Shown one piece after another: positions 46,021 through 55,057 of a stretch of 64,000 nucleotides of DNA. The stretch covers positions 186,001 to 250,000 of the forward strand of contig NZ_JALGQH010000001.1 of assembly GCF_022810305.1 (NCBI RefSeq), given 5' to 3'. Under the pieces are notes generated by a model. It saw only the letters and a program-made list of their open reading frames with translations. It did not search any database and had not been told where the DNA came from. Positions within the stretch are counted from its first letter, which is position 1; every line of letters begins with the position of its first letter. Made by a program: the position numbers and the translations under genes. This DNA comes from Rhodococcus sp. ARC_M6 (lineage in GTDB: Bacteria > Actinomycetota > Actinomycetes > Mycobacteriales > Mycobacteriaceae).

Positions 46021-49000
46021 ATCGGGAACGAATCTCCGACGTATCCGCCGGGTGCCCGCCAGGGTCCGGTGGAGAGCATCGTGATGCCGACCATCGCGGC
46101 GACGCCGGCAGTGCCGACCAGGATGCGGGCGGTGCGGACGGGCCCGATCTTCCGCATCAACGCCAGACCAATCGCGGAGCAGGCGACGACGATGGCCGCT
46201 CCGACTCCGCCGCCGATTACCGTGGCTGCTGCCAAGACGCCTAGCCAGCCCACAGAGACGCTATGCCAGGGCCGCGGCGGTGTCGGGCACCTCGGGGCGC
46301 GTCGAGTCGGGAGAAGAGCAGCTAGCAGTAACGGAATCAGCAGCACCAAACCGCCGAAGATTCCGAGTCGGTACCAGCGGTCACCGGGGAAATCGAGAGT
46401 GATGGTCCCGGAGGTGCCGGCGGGCACGATCCAGCCTTGCTGCCAGCCGTTCACTACGACAGGTGCCAATTCGGAACCGTCTGGCGCGGTGGCGATCCAG
46501 CCGGTACTCGTGCTTTCCGGGTTGACGATCAACTGATCGGTCGCGGAATCGTCGACGATGAGTTCGCGGTGATTCGCTGTCCAAGCCGAAGACGCCAGCG
46601 CGATTTGCTTCAGCGCAGTCAGCGGATCGGAACCGACAGTGGTGAGGTCGAGGATGTCGACCGAGAATGCCGGTCCGGGTTCGACCAACACCTCCGGTTG
46701 ACCGGTAGGAAGGAGTGCAGTCCCGGTGGTTCCGCAGATTATCGCCTCGATCGGCGCCCCGGTGCGGAGTTTCCCGGCCGTAGTGTCGATTGTTGTGGGG
46801 AACTGTTGTCCCGCAATCGTGATCGTCGGTCCGGTGCCGCAGGGTACGTTGATCTGCCGACCGTCGAGGGCGTTGTCGGATTGCGCGCCGGAACCCGCAA
46901 CAGCCGTACCGTCGCTACCGATCACACCTACTTCGGCCAGACCCGTCGGCTGCACCTGAGCAAAGCCGAGGGCGTTCTGATCGAGAACCGGATCCCAGTC
47001 CGCGATACTCAGAACGATCTTGTCGGTGACGAAGGGGGACAGCAACACTCGATTTCCATCGTCAAGTCTGCGCACCTGAGGCCCGTTCCCGAGATTGACG
47101 GCAACGCTGGTCGGCAGCGACGGCAAGACGCCGAGACTGGGCGTGATGTCGAGGGCAGTGACCAGGGTCGGTTCCGGAAGCGTCAGGGTGAGAGTCGGTT
47201 TCGGGCCACTGGGCTCTGCGGTGCTCTGGGACGCGGACCAGGTGGTCCGTGGATCGCCGTCAACGGCGGCAAATGCTGATCCGCGGGTGTCGCCGATATC
47301 GCTCGAACCGGAGGCCGTGATTCGGCCGGGAACGCGTAGGAGCTCTTCCAATGCGTGGCCCTGGCGTGCTCGAACCGTCAGAGCGGCTGTGACAGAAGTA
47401 TTTTCGGGGACATTCAGGGTGCGGCTGAAACGGCTAGGTTCCTCGGGGATCGCCATGAATGCGTTGCTGCATCGCACTCGTTCAGTGCTGTTCGCGCAGG
47501 AATTTCGGCCCGGGAACTCCTGGGTCAGATTCCAGGAAGATACGGAAGAGTTGTTCGGTGTTGCCGGTAGTACCGTGTCGAAGCGGATGGGAACCGGCTT
47601 CGGCGCACTGCGATCGGCGAAGTCCTCGACGACGAGTTCGCTGATACCGAACTGCGTTCCGACCGAGCCATTTTCGGTATGCGTTGCCGTCACCCGGAGC
47701 CACGGCGTGGTACCGGCCGGGATGGAGACGGTAACGGGCTCGCCCGGCCGATCGACCTTGACCGCGGTGCTTCCGTTCGGTGTGGACACCTCGAGCCATT
47801 TGACGGGTGCCCCGATTGCGGCGGCGCTGGTAGTCAGATGGAGCAGGCCACTCGAAATGGGAGTGTCGAAGTCGATCTGCAACCACTGTCCGAGGGCACG
47901 TTCGATTCCGTTGCTGAACCAGCCGGTACCCGGATCGCCGTCGACCGTCGCGGCGGGACTGCTCGACGGCGACGTTCCACCCAGTTGGGTGGCGTCGGAC
48001 GCCGAGCTCGAGACCGTGATCGACGCGCCGCTCCACTGCCCTTCTACCAGCGACGGCCCTTCTCCCAGTCGGGTATCGGTGACGGGGTAGTCGGGAACCA
48101 AGTTGTACGTACGTCGCTGACTCTCGGGTGTCCGCAGCGCGGAGCTGTGATTGTCTACCTGACCGAAATCGGTTTCACGATCACGGGGAGTGTCGGTCAC
48201 GGTGACGGCATCGACAGGCAATCCGGCAGCTGCTGCGTCGGCGGCGAATACGACGGGACCGGTACCGGGGAGCGTGCCGCTTTCATGGAGGCGTGCAACG
48301 GCTTCCGGCCCGCCTTGAACGCGCGGGACTGTATCGAGATCTACCGAATACGGGCCGCTGACAGCGTCACTGCCGTCGGGTGGGGTGACCTGGAAGATTT
48401 CGATCGGCGAGTAGCCGGGGCGCAGATCACTGTCGGCGACAAGGCCTTCGATCGGCTTCGGTGAGGCGTCGTCGCCGAACTCGGCGACCTTGTTGATGCC
48501 GGGGGAGCCTTCGATCGCCTGATGGACCAGGATCGGCCGAGCCGAGCGAGAGGTATCCGCATCCAGATCGTTGCGCATGACGAGGAAGTGAATGCCTTGG
48601 CCGAGAAGCGTTTGCGCGAGTCCGTCGGAGGGACGGCCGTCGGCGATCAGGCGTTGCACGGAGTCGAGGGCACGAATCGCGCCGGGCGGGGTCAACGGGA
48701 CGGAGTCTCGGACCGCCCACGGCGTCGTAGCCAATGCTTGAAGGGGTTCGTCGCGGGTCAGTCCCCACACCTGGCTGCCGAAGGGCGCTCCCGGCACTAT
48801 CAGGGCACGTTCGGCTTCGGAGCCGGGAGAGGTGTTGTCTTCCAGCCATTGTGCGGCGTCGTTCCAGTACGACGGTACCTCGGGGTACGCGCCGCGGGGC
48901 GCCAGCTTGCCGGTCCACGCTAATGCCGTCGAGAGAGTGAGCGCGACCAGGATCAGGGAGGTCAACGCAACCATCGGTTCGCGTTCGGGGTGGATGAATG

Positions 49001-50279
49001 CGCGTCGCCAACGCGCATTCGGAACAGAGCCCGGCAGCGGGACCTTCGCCAGCAGATGGGCGAGTCCGAGTACCAGCGGCAGGCGAACCAGTGGCTCGAG
49101 CTTGTGGACATTGCGCAGGGGTGCACCAGCGGAGTCGAGGAACAGGCGAACTTGATCGGAGATCGGCGAACTGAGCTCACCGACGTACCCGGCAGCCAAA
49201 CCCGTAATGCCGACAAAGAGGATGAGCGTCAGTCGACCGCGGGCAGGCATGGACCGCATGGCGAGTCCGGCGAGTCCGGCCGCCGCAACCAGTCCCGTCG
49301 CGACCACTGCCGCCGGTTGAGTGACGAGAACAGCTCCGGCAATACGTTCCGGCGATACGAACGGTGTCCAACTGTCCGTGCCCCGGAGGATTTCAGCCAG
49401 CGACGTCCACTGCGTCGTGACGCCGGCGGATTCGATGTAGTCGAGGAACGGTGGGCTGACCTTGCCGAGGAGGATCAGCGGAACGATCCACCAGAGCGTG
49501 CCGAGAGCGACGAACAGTGCCCACCACGCGGTGAACGTCAGCCACGCGCGGTTCGGTTTGTACGAGAGCCACCAGATAACAGCGACGAGGCAGGCGGCGG
49601 CGGTAGCAACGGCGTTGATCGAGCCCATGAGGGCAATGGCAAGGCCGGATTGTGCAGCCAATTTCCAATAGGGCCTTCGGCCCTGTGCACCTTTTTGGTA
49701 GTCGGCGCTATCAGAAAGGCGCACAGGGCGGAACGCCACAATTACCGGCAACAACACCCACGGCGCCAACATCATCGGCAAGGTTTCCGACGAAATCGAG
49801 CCGAGAGTCGTGAGTACGCGCGGGGACAGGACAAACGCCACTGCCGCGATAAGACGAGAACTCCGGCTACCGACGCCCAGTGCTTCGGCGACGCGGATGA
49901 TGCCCCAGAATCCGGCGATCAGCAGTAGCGCCCACCAGATGCGCTGTGTCATCCAGGGCGGTATGTGTGCGAGTTCGCCCAACGCAAAGAACGGGCCGTG
50001 CGGGAAGAAGTACCCGTAGGCCTGGTTCTGAACTTGGCCAAGTGGAGCCTGGCTACTCCACTGATGTGAAGCACGTTCGAGGAAGCCGAACGGATTCTGC
50101 GTCAGGTCGTACTTGGTGTCGGCTGTGATCAGCCCGGGTGCCTGAAGAAAAGTGAGAAGAAACGCTACAACGGAGGCGCCGAACAGCCACCGCTTGGACA
50201 GAGGCTCCGCCGACGGCACTGCGTCGGCGGAAGAACGGGAACTCGCGAGGCTTGCGCTCTCAGCGGCTGCCGTACTCAA
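45891..50279 (-). CDS. aftD: alpha-(1->3)-arabinofuranosyltransferase AftD
   Basis: A 1462-residue GT-C glycosyltransferase that adds arabinofuranose from decaprenyl-phosphoarabinose to arabinogalactan/lipoarabinomannan. About 11 N-terminal helices carry the early loop DTKYDLTQNPFGFLERASHQW with candidate catalytic Asp. A long extracytoplasmic region of carbohydrate-binding-like beta domains follows (about 450-1330), then C-terminal helices. The start is TTG 50279, 20 bases inside the DUF2613 gene. A 48-nt family-B palindrome is read in frame at about residues 184-200. The last 43 codons overlap tmaT antisense. The length is near the 1400 residues recalled for M. tuberculosis AftD. Confidence 0.9.
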   Translation of the reverse strand: MSTAAAESASLASSRSSADAVPSAEPLSKRWLFGASVVAFLLTFLQAPGLITADTKYDLTQNPFGFLERASHQWSSQAPLGQVQNQAYGYFFPHGPFFALGELAHIPPWMTQRIWWALLLIAGFWGIIRVAEALGVGSRSSRLIAAVAFVLSPRVLTTLGSISSETLPMMLAPWVLLPVIVAFRPVRLSDSADYQKGAQGRRPYWKLAAQSGLAIALMGSINAVATAAACLVAVIWWLSYKPNRAWLTFTAWWALFVALGTLWWIVPLILLGKVSPPFLDYIESAGVTTQWTSLAEILRGTDSWTPFVSPERIAGAVLVTQPAAVVATGLVAAAGLAGLAMRSMPARGRLTLILFVGITGLAAGYVGELSSPISDQVRLFLDSAGAPLRNVHKLEPLVRLPLVLGLAHLLAKVPLPGSVPNARWRRAFIHPEREPMVALTSLILVALTLSTALAWTGKLAPRGAYPEVPSYWNDAAQWLEDNTSPGSEAERALIVPGAPFGSQVWGLTRDEPLQALATTPWAVRDSVPLTPPGAIRALDSVQRLIADGRPSDGLAQTLLGQGIHFLVMRNDLDADTSRSARPILVHQAIEGSPGINKVAEFGDDASPKPIEGLVADSDLRPGYSPIEIFQVTPPDGSDAVSGPYSVDLDTVPRVQGGPEAVARLHESGTLPGTGPVVFAADAAAAGLPVDAVTVTDTPRDRETDFGQVDNHSSALRTPESQRRTYNLVPDYPVTDTRLGEGPSLVEGQWSGASITVSSSASDATQLGGTSPSSSPAATVDGDPGTGWFSNGIERALGQWLQIDFDTPISSGLLHLTTSAAAIGAPVKWLEVSTPNGSTAVKVDRPGEPVTVSIPAGTTPWLRVTATHTENGSVGTQFGISELVVEDFADRSAPKPVPIRFDTVLPATPNNSSVSSWNLTQEFPGRNSCANSTERVRCSNAFMAIPEEPSRFSRTLNVPENTSVTAALTVRARQGHALEELLRVPGRITASGSSDIGDTRGSAFAAVDGDPRTTWSASQSTAEPSGPKPTLTLTLPEPTLVTALDITPSLGVLPSLPTSVAVNLGNGPQVRRLDDGNRVLLSPFVTDKIVLSIADWDPVLDQNALGFAQVQPTGLAEVGVIGSDGTAVAGSGAQSDNALDGRQINVPCGTGPTITIAGQQFPTTIDTTAGKLRTGAPIEAIICGTTGTALLPTGQPEVLVEPGPAFSVDILDLTTVGSDPLTALKQIALASSAWTANHRELIVDDSATDQLIVNPESTSTGWIATAPDGSELAPVVVNGWQQGWIVPAGTSGTITLDFPGDRWYRLGIFGGLVLLIPLLLAALLPTRRAPRCPTPPRPWHSVSVGWLGVLAAATVIGGGVGAAIVVACSAIGLALMRKIGPVRTARILVGTAGVAAMVGITMLSTGPWRAPGGYVGDSFPIQFSMLVALVVTGLAALPFAGSPMWRRFSQRVTKTRAGSSTSA
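49681..49728. repeat. family B palindrome inside aftD (copy 2)
   Basis: An inverted repeat with 21-nt arms (outer part CCCTGTGC / GCACAGGG, 18 of 21 positions paired) and a 6-nt centre. It shares the CTGTGCRCCTTT arm with the perfect palindrome at 9327-9370. It is translated in frame within AftD as PVRLSDSADYQKGAQG, 16 codons, in a loop between membrane helices. Confidence 0.8.
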
Positions 50280-50433
50280 CCTGGTTCAGGATGGAAGAAT
50301 TTGCGTTTCCGCTGCGGTCGATCTCGGGACGAGTGTTGTCCGAAGCTGCGGCCGTTGCGCCGAATATGGCGGCGGCACCCAGAACGACGCCGGCGACAGC
50401 GCTAACCACGCCGGGGACAAGGAACTTCGTCAT
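50260..50433 (-). CDS. DUF2613 small membrane/secreted protein (Rv0236A-like)
   Basis: A 57-residue protein, MTKFLVPGVVSAVAGVVLGA followed by AAIFGATAAASDNTRPEIDR and a short polar tail ending QVEYGSR. One hydrophobic N-terminal helix (signal anchor) and an exported polar tail are predicted. Length and position directly upstream of aftD match M. tuberculosis Rv0236A (57 residues, recalled). Its stop lies 20 bases inside the aftD frame, implying translational coupling and a role together with AftD. Confidence 0.88.
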   Translation of the reverse strand: MTKFLVPGVVSAVAGVVLGAAAIFGATAAASDNTRPEIDRSGNANSSILNQVEYGSR

Positions 50434-50553
50434 CGCGGATCTCCCAATAGGTCGTGGGTCGGTCGGCCGGAACTTACCGGTCCGTACGAACTGTTCGGGT
50501 CAAGGTATCACCCGTTCTCGAGAATTCGGACGATTGGCCCCAGTACGTGTGGA

Positions 50554-51645
50554 TTAGTTTGTTTTTCGAACACCCAGTGCGGTGAGTAAGGTTCGCAATT
50601 TCGTGGTTGTCTCGTCCAATTCGTCCTGTGGGTCCGATTCAGCGACGATTCCGCCGCCTGCACTAGCCCAGGCAGTGAACCCGTCGGCACTGATCTCGGC
50701 GCAGCGAATCGCAACCACCCAATCGCCGTCGCCGTCGCCGTCGCACCACCCGACAGCGCCGCCGTAGAACCGTCTCGGCTCTTCGATGTCCCGGATGACG
50801 TCCAAGGCGGCATCGGTGGGCGTTCCGCAGAGCGCGGGCGTCGGATGGAGGGCGATCGCAAGGTCGAGTGCGGAGGTGGTGGGGTCCGTCAGTATGCCGC
50901 GAATCGGGCTGGCGAGGTGCCAGACCTCGTGGGTGCTGGTCAGTTCGGGCGTCGTCGGCACCGAAAGGTCGGTGCACAGCGGTTCCAGAATTTCCCGAAT
51001 CCACGCTGTGACAAAGGCATGCTCAGCCAGGTTCTTCGTGGAATGCAGAAGGCTTGTGCCGGCGTCGCGATCAGCCTCGGGTGAGGTGCCTCTGCGGGCA
51101 GTCCCCGCGAGGGGGCGGCATGTCACGACTGTTCCCCGCCGGCTCACCAACACTTCGGGGGTGGCACCCACCAGGCTGTGTCCCACAAAATCGGCTCCCG
51201 CGGCGCTGAGATCAACGGCGAAAGTGGTGGCGGCGGGATTGAGTGCAGACATCCGGGCAGCGAGTGCTGTTGGAGAGATGGAAGATTCGGCAAGAAGTTC
51301 GACGGTCCGGGCCGAGACCACCTTGTCGAGTTCACGGTTGCGTAGGCGATTGATCAGTTTTTCCACCCGCAGAAGGTGCTCCGCCGACGACGGGATTTCA
51401 CGAACCGCCCGCGTGACCGGCAAGTCGCCGCCGGCAGTCGGACTCCACGGACCGTTGGTGACGGTGGCCTGGGCGGGTTCGTACAGGGCAGTAGGTGCCG
51501 ACGGGTCGAAGGGCAGTGCCCCGACGATCAGACGCGCAGAACCGTCCGACAACGCGTCGGCCGCTGCGCGTGCGCCGTCGAAGCTGCGTCGTACGCCGCG
51601 AGTGAGCACACTGTGATCGGGCCGTGAGAGAACAAAACCGTCCAT
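50554..51645 (-). CDS. entC: isochorismate synthase
   Basis: A 363-residue member of the chorismate-utilising family (MenF/EntC), converting chorismate to isochorismate for menaquinone, salicylate or catechol siderophores. The family motifs KVVSARTVEL, LVGATPEVLVSRRG, CRPLAGTARRG, LHPTPALCGTP, then RRFYGGAVGW and ASAGGGIVAESDP are in order, with the Mg2+-binding Glu residues in the last blocks. ATG 51645 is taken; ATG 51657 is an alternative. No siderophore genes are nearby, so the pathway cannot be decided. It lies 34 bp after the universal stress protein gene on the same strand. Confidence 0.9.
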   Translation of the reverse strand: MDGFVLSRPDHSVLTRGVRRSFDGARAAADALSDGSARLIVGALPFDPSAPTALYEPAQATVTNGPWSPTAGGDLPVTRAVREIPSSAEHLLRVEKLINRLRNRELDKVVSARTVELLAESSISPTALAARMSALNPAATTFAVDLSAAGADFVGHSLVGATPEVLVSRRGTVVTCRPLAGTARRGTSPEADRDAGTSLLHSTKNLAEHAFVTAWIREILEPLCTDLSVPTTPELTSTHEVWHLASPIRGILTDPTTSALDLAIALHPTPALCGTPTDAALDVIRDIEEPRRFYGGAVGWCDGDGDGDWVVAIRCAEISADGFTAWASAGGGIVAESDPQDELDETTTKLRTLLTALGVRKTN

Positions 51646-51679
51646 GGTGGCTAACACATTAGTCGGCCACCCGGACGGG

Positions 51680-52147
51680 TTACTTACCTGGAGGGACGAT
51701 CAACACCGGTCGATGACTGTGACGCAGAACATGATCCGCGACGCTGCTCTGCAACAACGACCGCAAACCGGTGGTGCCGCGTGTGCCCGTGACGATGATG
51801 TCGACATCCAACTCGTCAGCAGTTTCGACTATCGCGGACCAGATGGCCGACGTGCATTCCGCGCTGCGACCTTCCACAGTCAAGCCGACTGCCTCAGCCA
51901 ATGCGACGCCCTCTGCCAGCGTGCTCTTGGCATCTGTGTACGCGATGTCCTCGACGTCGTCGTCCGGTATCCACTCGGGTTGCATCACGCCCGAGAGGCC
52001 GGACATGCGGGCCGCTTGGCGAACCATCGGCTCCCACGCGGTGACAAGAATTGCGCGATTAGCGGCAAGAAAACGCCCCGCGTAGGTGATAGCGCGTCGA
52101 GCGTTGTCGGAACCGTCGTACGCGATGAGCATCAATCCTTGTGGCAT
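51680..52147 (-). CDS. universal stress protein (UspA family)
   Basis: A 155-residue single-domain Usp protein. It starts MPQGLMLIAYDGSDNARRAI with the N-terminal Asp and ends with the nucleotide-binding region VTGTRGTTGLRSLLQSSVADHV, where the usual GxxG-x9-G(S/T) has Ser in place of the last Gly. ATP binding is therefore probable but altered. ATG 52147 has GAGGAGG upstream. It is divergent from lpqI across a 100-bp gap and upstream of entC on the same strand. Confidence 0.88.
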   Translation of the reverse strand: MPQGLMLIAYDGSDNARRAITYAGRFLAANRAILVTAWEPMVRQAARMSGLSGVMQPEWIPDDDVEDIAYTDAKSTLAEGVALAEAVGLTVEGRSAECTSAIWSAIVETADELDVDIIVTGTRGTTGLRSLLQSSVADHVLRHSHRPVLIVPPGK

Positions 52148-52247
52148 CACGACCTCCTCGTTGGCGGGGAATCGGTTCACGTCCAGGCTACCGTCCCAAG
52201 GTGCCCGTGAGGGAGTGTATGGGCATCGGGTCCGTTACGGTCGGAGT

Positions 52248-53438
52248 ATGCGGATCAAGTTTGCAAAAACGGCGACAACCCTTGCGCTCTGTGGAGGGTT
52301 GGTAGCGGGATGCTCGATGGACGGCGGAGACGTCGCAGCACCGGCAACATCGGCATCCTCTACCTCGACGACCGCTACATCCGAGATTGCGTCGACGCCG
52401 GTGACTTCCAGTGCGGCGCCGGCGCCGGCCACGTGTGGCAGCGATCTTCTCGCGTCCTTGTCGCTGCGGCAGAAGCTTGCGCAACTTCTCAACGTCGGTG
52501 TCACCGGAACTGACGACGCCTTGGCAATTGTGGAGAGTGAGCAGATTGGCGGCATCTTCGTCGGCAGTTGGACCGATCAGTCGATGTTGACCAACCGTGA
52601 AGTACCGCAAGTGACTTCGGCATCGAAGCTGCCGTTGATGGTCACAATCGACGAGGAGGGCGGACGAGTTTCTCGGGTCGCCGGCATCCTCGGGCCTGAT
52701 CCGTCGGCGCGGGAAACTGCCGAGACGATGACGGTGGAACAGACGTACCAGATGGCGCTCGAGCGTGGTCGCGGACTGAAGGACCTGGGAATCACGGTCA
52801 ACTACGCACCCGACGTCGACGTGAGTTCTCAGCCTGCCGATTCGGTGATCGGCGATCGCTCGTACTCGGACGATCCCGCGACCGTTGTCGCCTATGCCGG
52901 CGCCTACGCGCAGGGTATGCGTGACGCCGGTATTTTCCCGGTGATCAAACACTTCCCGGGCCACGGCAGTGCATCCGGAGATTCGCACACCGGCGCTGTC
53001 ACGACGCCACCAATCGAGGATCTCATCGCGTCGGACCTCATTCCCTTTCGCGAGTTGGCAAACACCGGAGTCGGCGTGATGCTGGGTCATCTGGAGGTTC
53101 CGGGTCTTACCGAACCCGGTGTCCCGGCAAGTATCAGCCCGGCTGCAGTTGCATTCTTACGCGACGGAACCGGTTACGGTGCAGCGCCGTTCACAGGTCC
53201 GGTCTTCACCGATGACCTCAGCGGCATGCAGGCCATCACCGACCGATACGATATTGCCGACGCCGTACAGGCCGCGCTGGTGGCGGGCGTGGACCAGGCT
53301 TTGTGGCTGACAACCACGGACGTACCGCGCGTGCTCGATCATCTCGAAGACGCTGTTGCGTCGGGTGCTCTGACGCAGTCTCGTGTCGACCAGGCAGTGG
53401 TGACGGTGGCGCAGACCAAGGGCGCAGTCACCTGCTGA
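52248..53438 (+). CDS. lpqI: GH3 family beta-N-acetylhexosaminidase lipoprotein
   Basis: A 396-residue lipoprotein (lipobox LVAGC), with a Ser/Thr/Ala-rich linker and then a GH3 NagZ-type barrel. VIKHFPGHGSASGDSHTG is the NagZ catalytic Asp-His loop and PVFTDDLSGMQAI holds the nucleophile Asp. It should cleave GlcNAc-MurNAc muropeptides outside the membrane in cell-wall recycling; the M. tuberculosis counterpart is LpqI (Rv0237). ATG 52248 is chosen for the signal peptide; the open frame continues upstream. The TetR gene follows after 60 bp. Confidence 0.92.
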   Translation: MRIKFAKTATTLALCGGLVAGCSMDGGDVAAPATSASSTSTTATSEIASTPVTSSAAPAPATCGSDLLASLSLRQKLAQLLNVGVTGTDDALAIVESEQIGGIFVGSWTDQSMLTNREVPQVTSASKLPLMVTIDEEGGRVSRVAGILGPDPSARETAETMTVEQTYQMALERGRGLKDLGITVNYAPDVDVSSQPADSVIGDRSYSDDPATVVAYAGAYAQGMRDAGIFPVIKHFPGHGSASGDSHTGAVTTPPIEDLIASDLIPFRELANTGVGVMLGHLEVPGLTEPGVPASISPAAVAFLRDGTGYGAAPFTGPVFTDDLSGMQAITDRYDIADAVQAALVAGVDQALWLTTTDVPRVLDHLEDAVASGALTQSRVDQAVVTVAQTKGAVTC

Positions 53439-53450
53439 GTCGACGGTATA

Positions 53451-53468
53451 TCTTACCGTAGAGTAAGA
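53451..53468. promoter_or_regulatory. TetR operator 1 (tetR promoter)
   Basis: TCTTACCGTAGAGTAAGA has CTTAC/GTAAG arms with a 6-bp centre and lies 31-48 bases upstream of the TetR ATG, overlapping a TAAGAT -10-like box. An almost identical site lies between fabG4 and fadA2. Confidence 0.72.
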
Positions 53469-53498
53469 TCGACATTTACCCCTGTGGTTGGAGGAAGC

Positions 53499-54098
53499 AT
53501 GGCCGGCGGCACAAAGCGACTGCCACGCGCGGTGCGTGAGCAGCAGATGCTCGACGCGGCCGTGGACGTGTTCTCGGACAGGGGATTTCACGAAACATCG
53601 ATGGACGCCATTGCGGCCAAAGCTGAGATTTCGAAGCCGATGCTGTATCTGTACTACGGCTCCAAAGAAGAGCTCTTTGCCGCATGCATCCACCGTGAGG
53701 GTCTGCGGTTCCTCGAGGCACTTGCCCCGGCCGGCGCACCCAATCTGACACCTCGCGAGCAATTGCGTGCTGCCCTCGAAGGGTTTCTCGGATTCGTCGG
53801 GGCAAACCGCAAATCGTGGATGGTGCTCTACCGTCAGGCCGTCGGGCAGCAGGCTTTTGCGGGAACCGTGCAGTCCAGTCGCGACCGGTTGATCGAACTG
53901 ACCGCGCATCTGCTCGAGTCCAGCACCAAGGATCCGGATGCTGCCCACGACTACGGGATCATCGCAATTGCACTCGTCGGGGCCGGTGAGGCTGTTGCCG
54001 ACCGCGTTGCCGGTGGCGAAATCGAAGTGGACGAGGCGGCGGATCTGCTCGAATCCCTGGCGTGGCGCGGTCTGTCGGGCAAGAAAAAGCCCGAATAG
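53499..54098 (+). CDS. TetR family regulator (Rv0238-like)
   Basis: A 199-residue regulator. The N-terminal helix-turn-helix is AAVDVFSDRGFHETSMDAIAAKAEISKPMLYLYYGSKEEL, with the typical LYxYYxSKEEL end. The C-terminal ligand domain is helical with VGANRKSWMVLYRQAVG. GAGGAAGC precedes the ATG. Its own promoter and the fabG4/fadA2 divergent promoter share an inverted repeat, so it probably represses itself and the adjacent lipid genes. The ligand may be an acyl-CoA, by context only. Confidence 0.9.
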   Translation: MAGGTKRLPRAVREQQMLDAAVDVFSDRGFHETSMDAIAAKAEISKPMLYLYYGSKEELFAACIHREGLRFLEALAPAGAPNLTPREQLRAALEGFLGFVGANRKSWMVLYRQAVGQQAFAGTVQSSRDRLIELTAHLLESSTKDPDAAHDYGIIAIALVGAGEAVADRVAGGEIEVDEAADLLESLAWRGLSGKKKPE

Positions 54099-54116
54099 TC
54101 CCACCCCTTCTCCGGG

Positions 54117-54163
54117 GTGAACGTATCGCTCCCCTTGTTGGATAGGGGGAGCGATACGTTCAC
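54117..54163. terminator. long palindrome between convergent tetR and htdX
   Basis: GTGAACGTATCGCTCCCC pairs perfectly with GGGGAGCGATACGTTCAC (18 bp) around an 11-nt loop. A smaller CACCCC/GGGGTG hairpin overlaps its left edge and excludes it. It probably acts as a two-way terminator. Confidence 0.75.
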
Positions 54164-54190
54164 GCGGTCCAGAGTGGGGGGGAAACCAGC

Positions 54191-55057
54191 TCAGCGCAGC
54201 GTCGCAGTGACGTGCGGGTACCCCTTCTTCGGGTGGCGCAGAGCCAGATCCCAGCCGTTGTCGACGCGATCTGCGTAGGCGTTCAGTGTTGCCGGCAAGA
54301 GAATCGGCTTGCCGAAGCGCACGCTGTACGTGACCTTGTCGGCAATGGAACCTTCCACTGTCCGCAAGAGTGCTGCGGCGCTCCACATTCCGTGAGCGAT
54401 GGTCTTCGGAAATCCGAAAGCCTTGGCGCCCAAGGATGAAACGTGGATCGGGTTGCGGTCGCCGGAGACGGCGGCGTACTTGCTGATCATGGTCTGGTCG
54501 ACGCGGATGGTGCTCATCGGCATCGGCGGAACCTCGTCGGCCTTGGGCTCCGGTCGAGCCTCGCCCGACAGCGAGGTCTTCTGCTGGTTGAGGAACGACG
54601 ACGTCTGTCGCCACACCAGTTCACGTCCGACCCGAATTTCGGTGACGACGTCGATCAGCAGGCCCTTGCGATGCTCACGTAGGTTCTGGGCGTGAACCGA
54701 GAGGTCCAGCGGTTCGCTGACCGAGATCGGGCGCAGTGATTCGATGACGTTCTCGGCGTGTACGGAACCGACTGCGGGGAAGGGAAATTCCTTCGACACC
54801 ATCAGTTTCATCACGGTCGGGAATGCCAGCGTGAAGGGGTAGGTGATCGGCAGGGCGTCGCCGAATCGCAGGCCCGTGACACGGCAGTATGCAGCCAGGT
54901 TGTCGGTGTCTACCTTCAGTCCGGTGAGGGTGTAGACGGTCGACGGTACTGAGCGTGAGTCGGATTTGTTCCACGGCATCAGTCCCAGTACAGCTCGGGA
55001 GTAGATGTCGGCGGTCTTGGGCTGCTCGGTCAGGGCAACGGTTTTGGTTGCCATCAT
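54191..55057 (-). CDS. htdX: 3-hydroxyacyl-thioester dehydratase, MaoC-like
   Basis: A 288-residue double hot-dog protein. The catalytic hydratase-2 motif [19 protein letters not shown] with Asp and His is in the C-terminal half, and the N-terminal hot-dog is non-catalytic. It hydrates/dehydrates enoyl/(R)-3-hydroxyacyl thioesters. The start ATGATG overlaps the fabG4 stop (ATGA). The order fabG4-htdX, with fadA2 divergent, matches M. tuberculosis Rv0241c-Rv0243. Confidence 0.9.
   Translation of the reverse strand: MMATKTVALTEQPKTADIYSRAVLGLMPWNKSDSRSVPSTVYTLTGLKVDTDNLAAYCRVTGLRFGDALPITYPFTLAFPTVMKLMVSKEFPFPAVGSVHAENVIESLRPISVSEPLDLSVHAQNLREHRKGLLIDVVTEIRVGRELVWRQTSSFLNQQKTSLSGEARPEPKADEVPPMPMSTIRVDQTMISKYAAVSGDRNPIHVSSLGAKAFGFPKTIAHGMWSAAALLRTVEGSIADKVTYSVRFGKPILLPATLNAYADRVDNGWDLALRHPKKGYPHVTATLR

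Noticed and set aside
50720-50750. GCCGTC microsatellite in entC as a phase-variation tract
   Set aside because: Only a few hexanucleotide-like units encoding DGDGDGD, similar to the normal acidic turn in this family; no sign of frameshifting.
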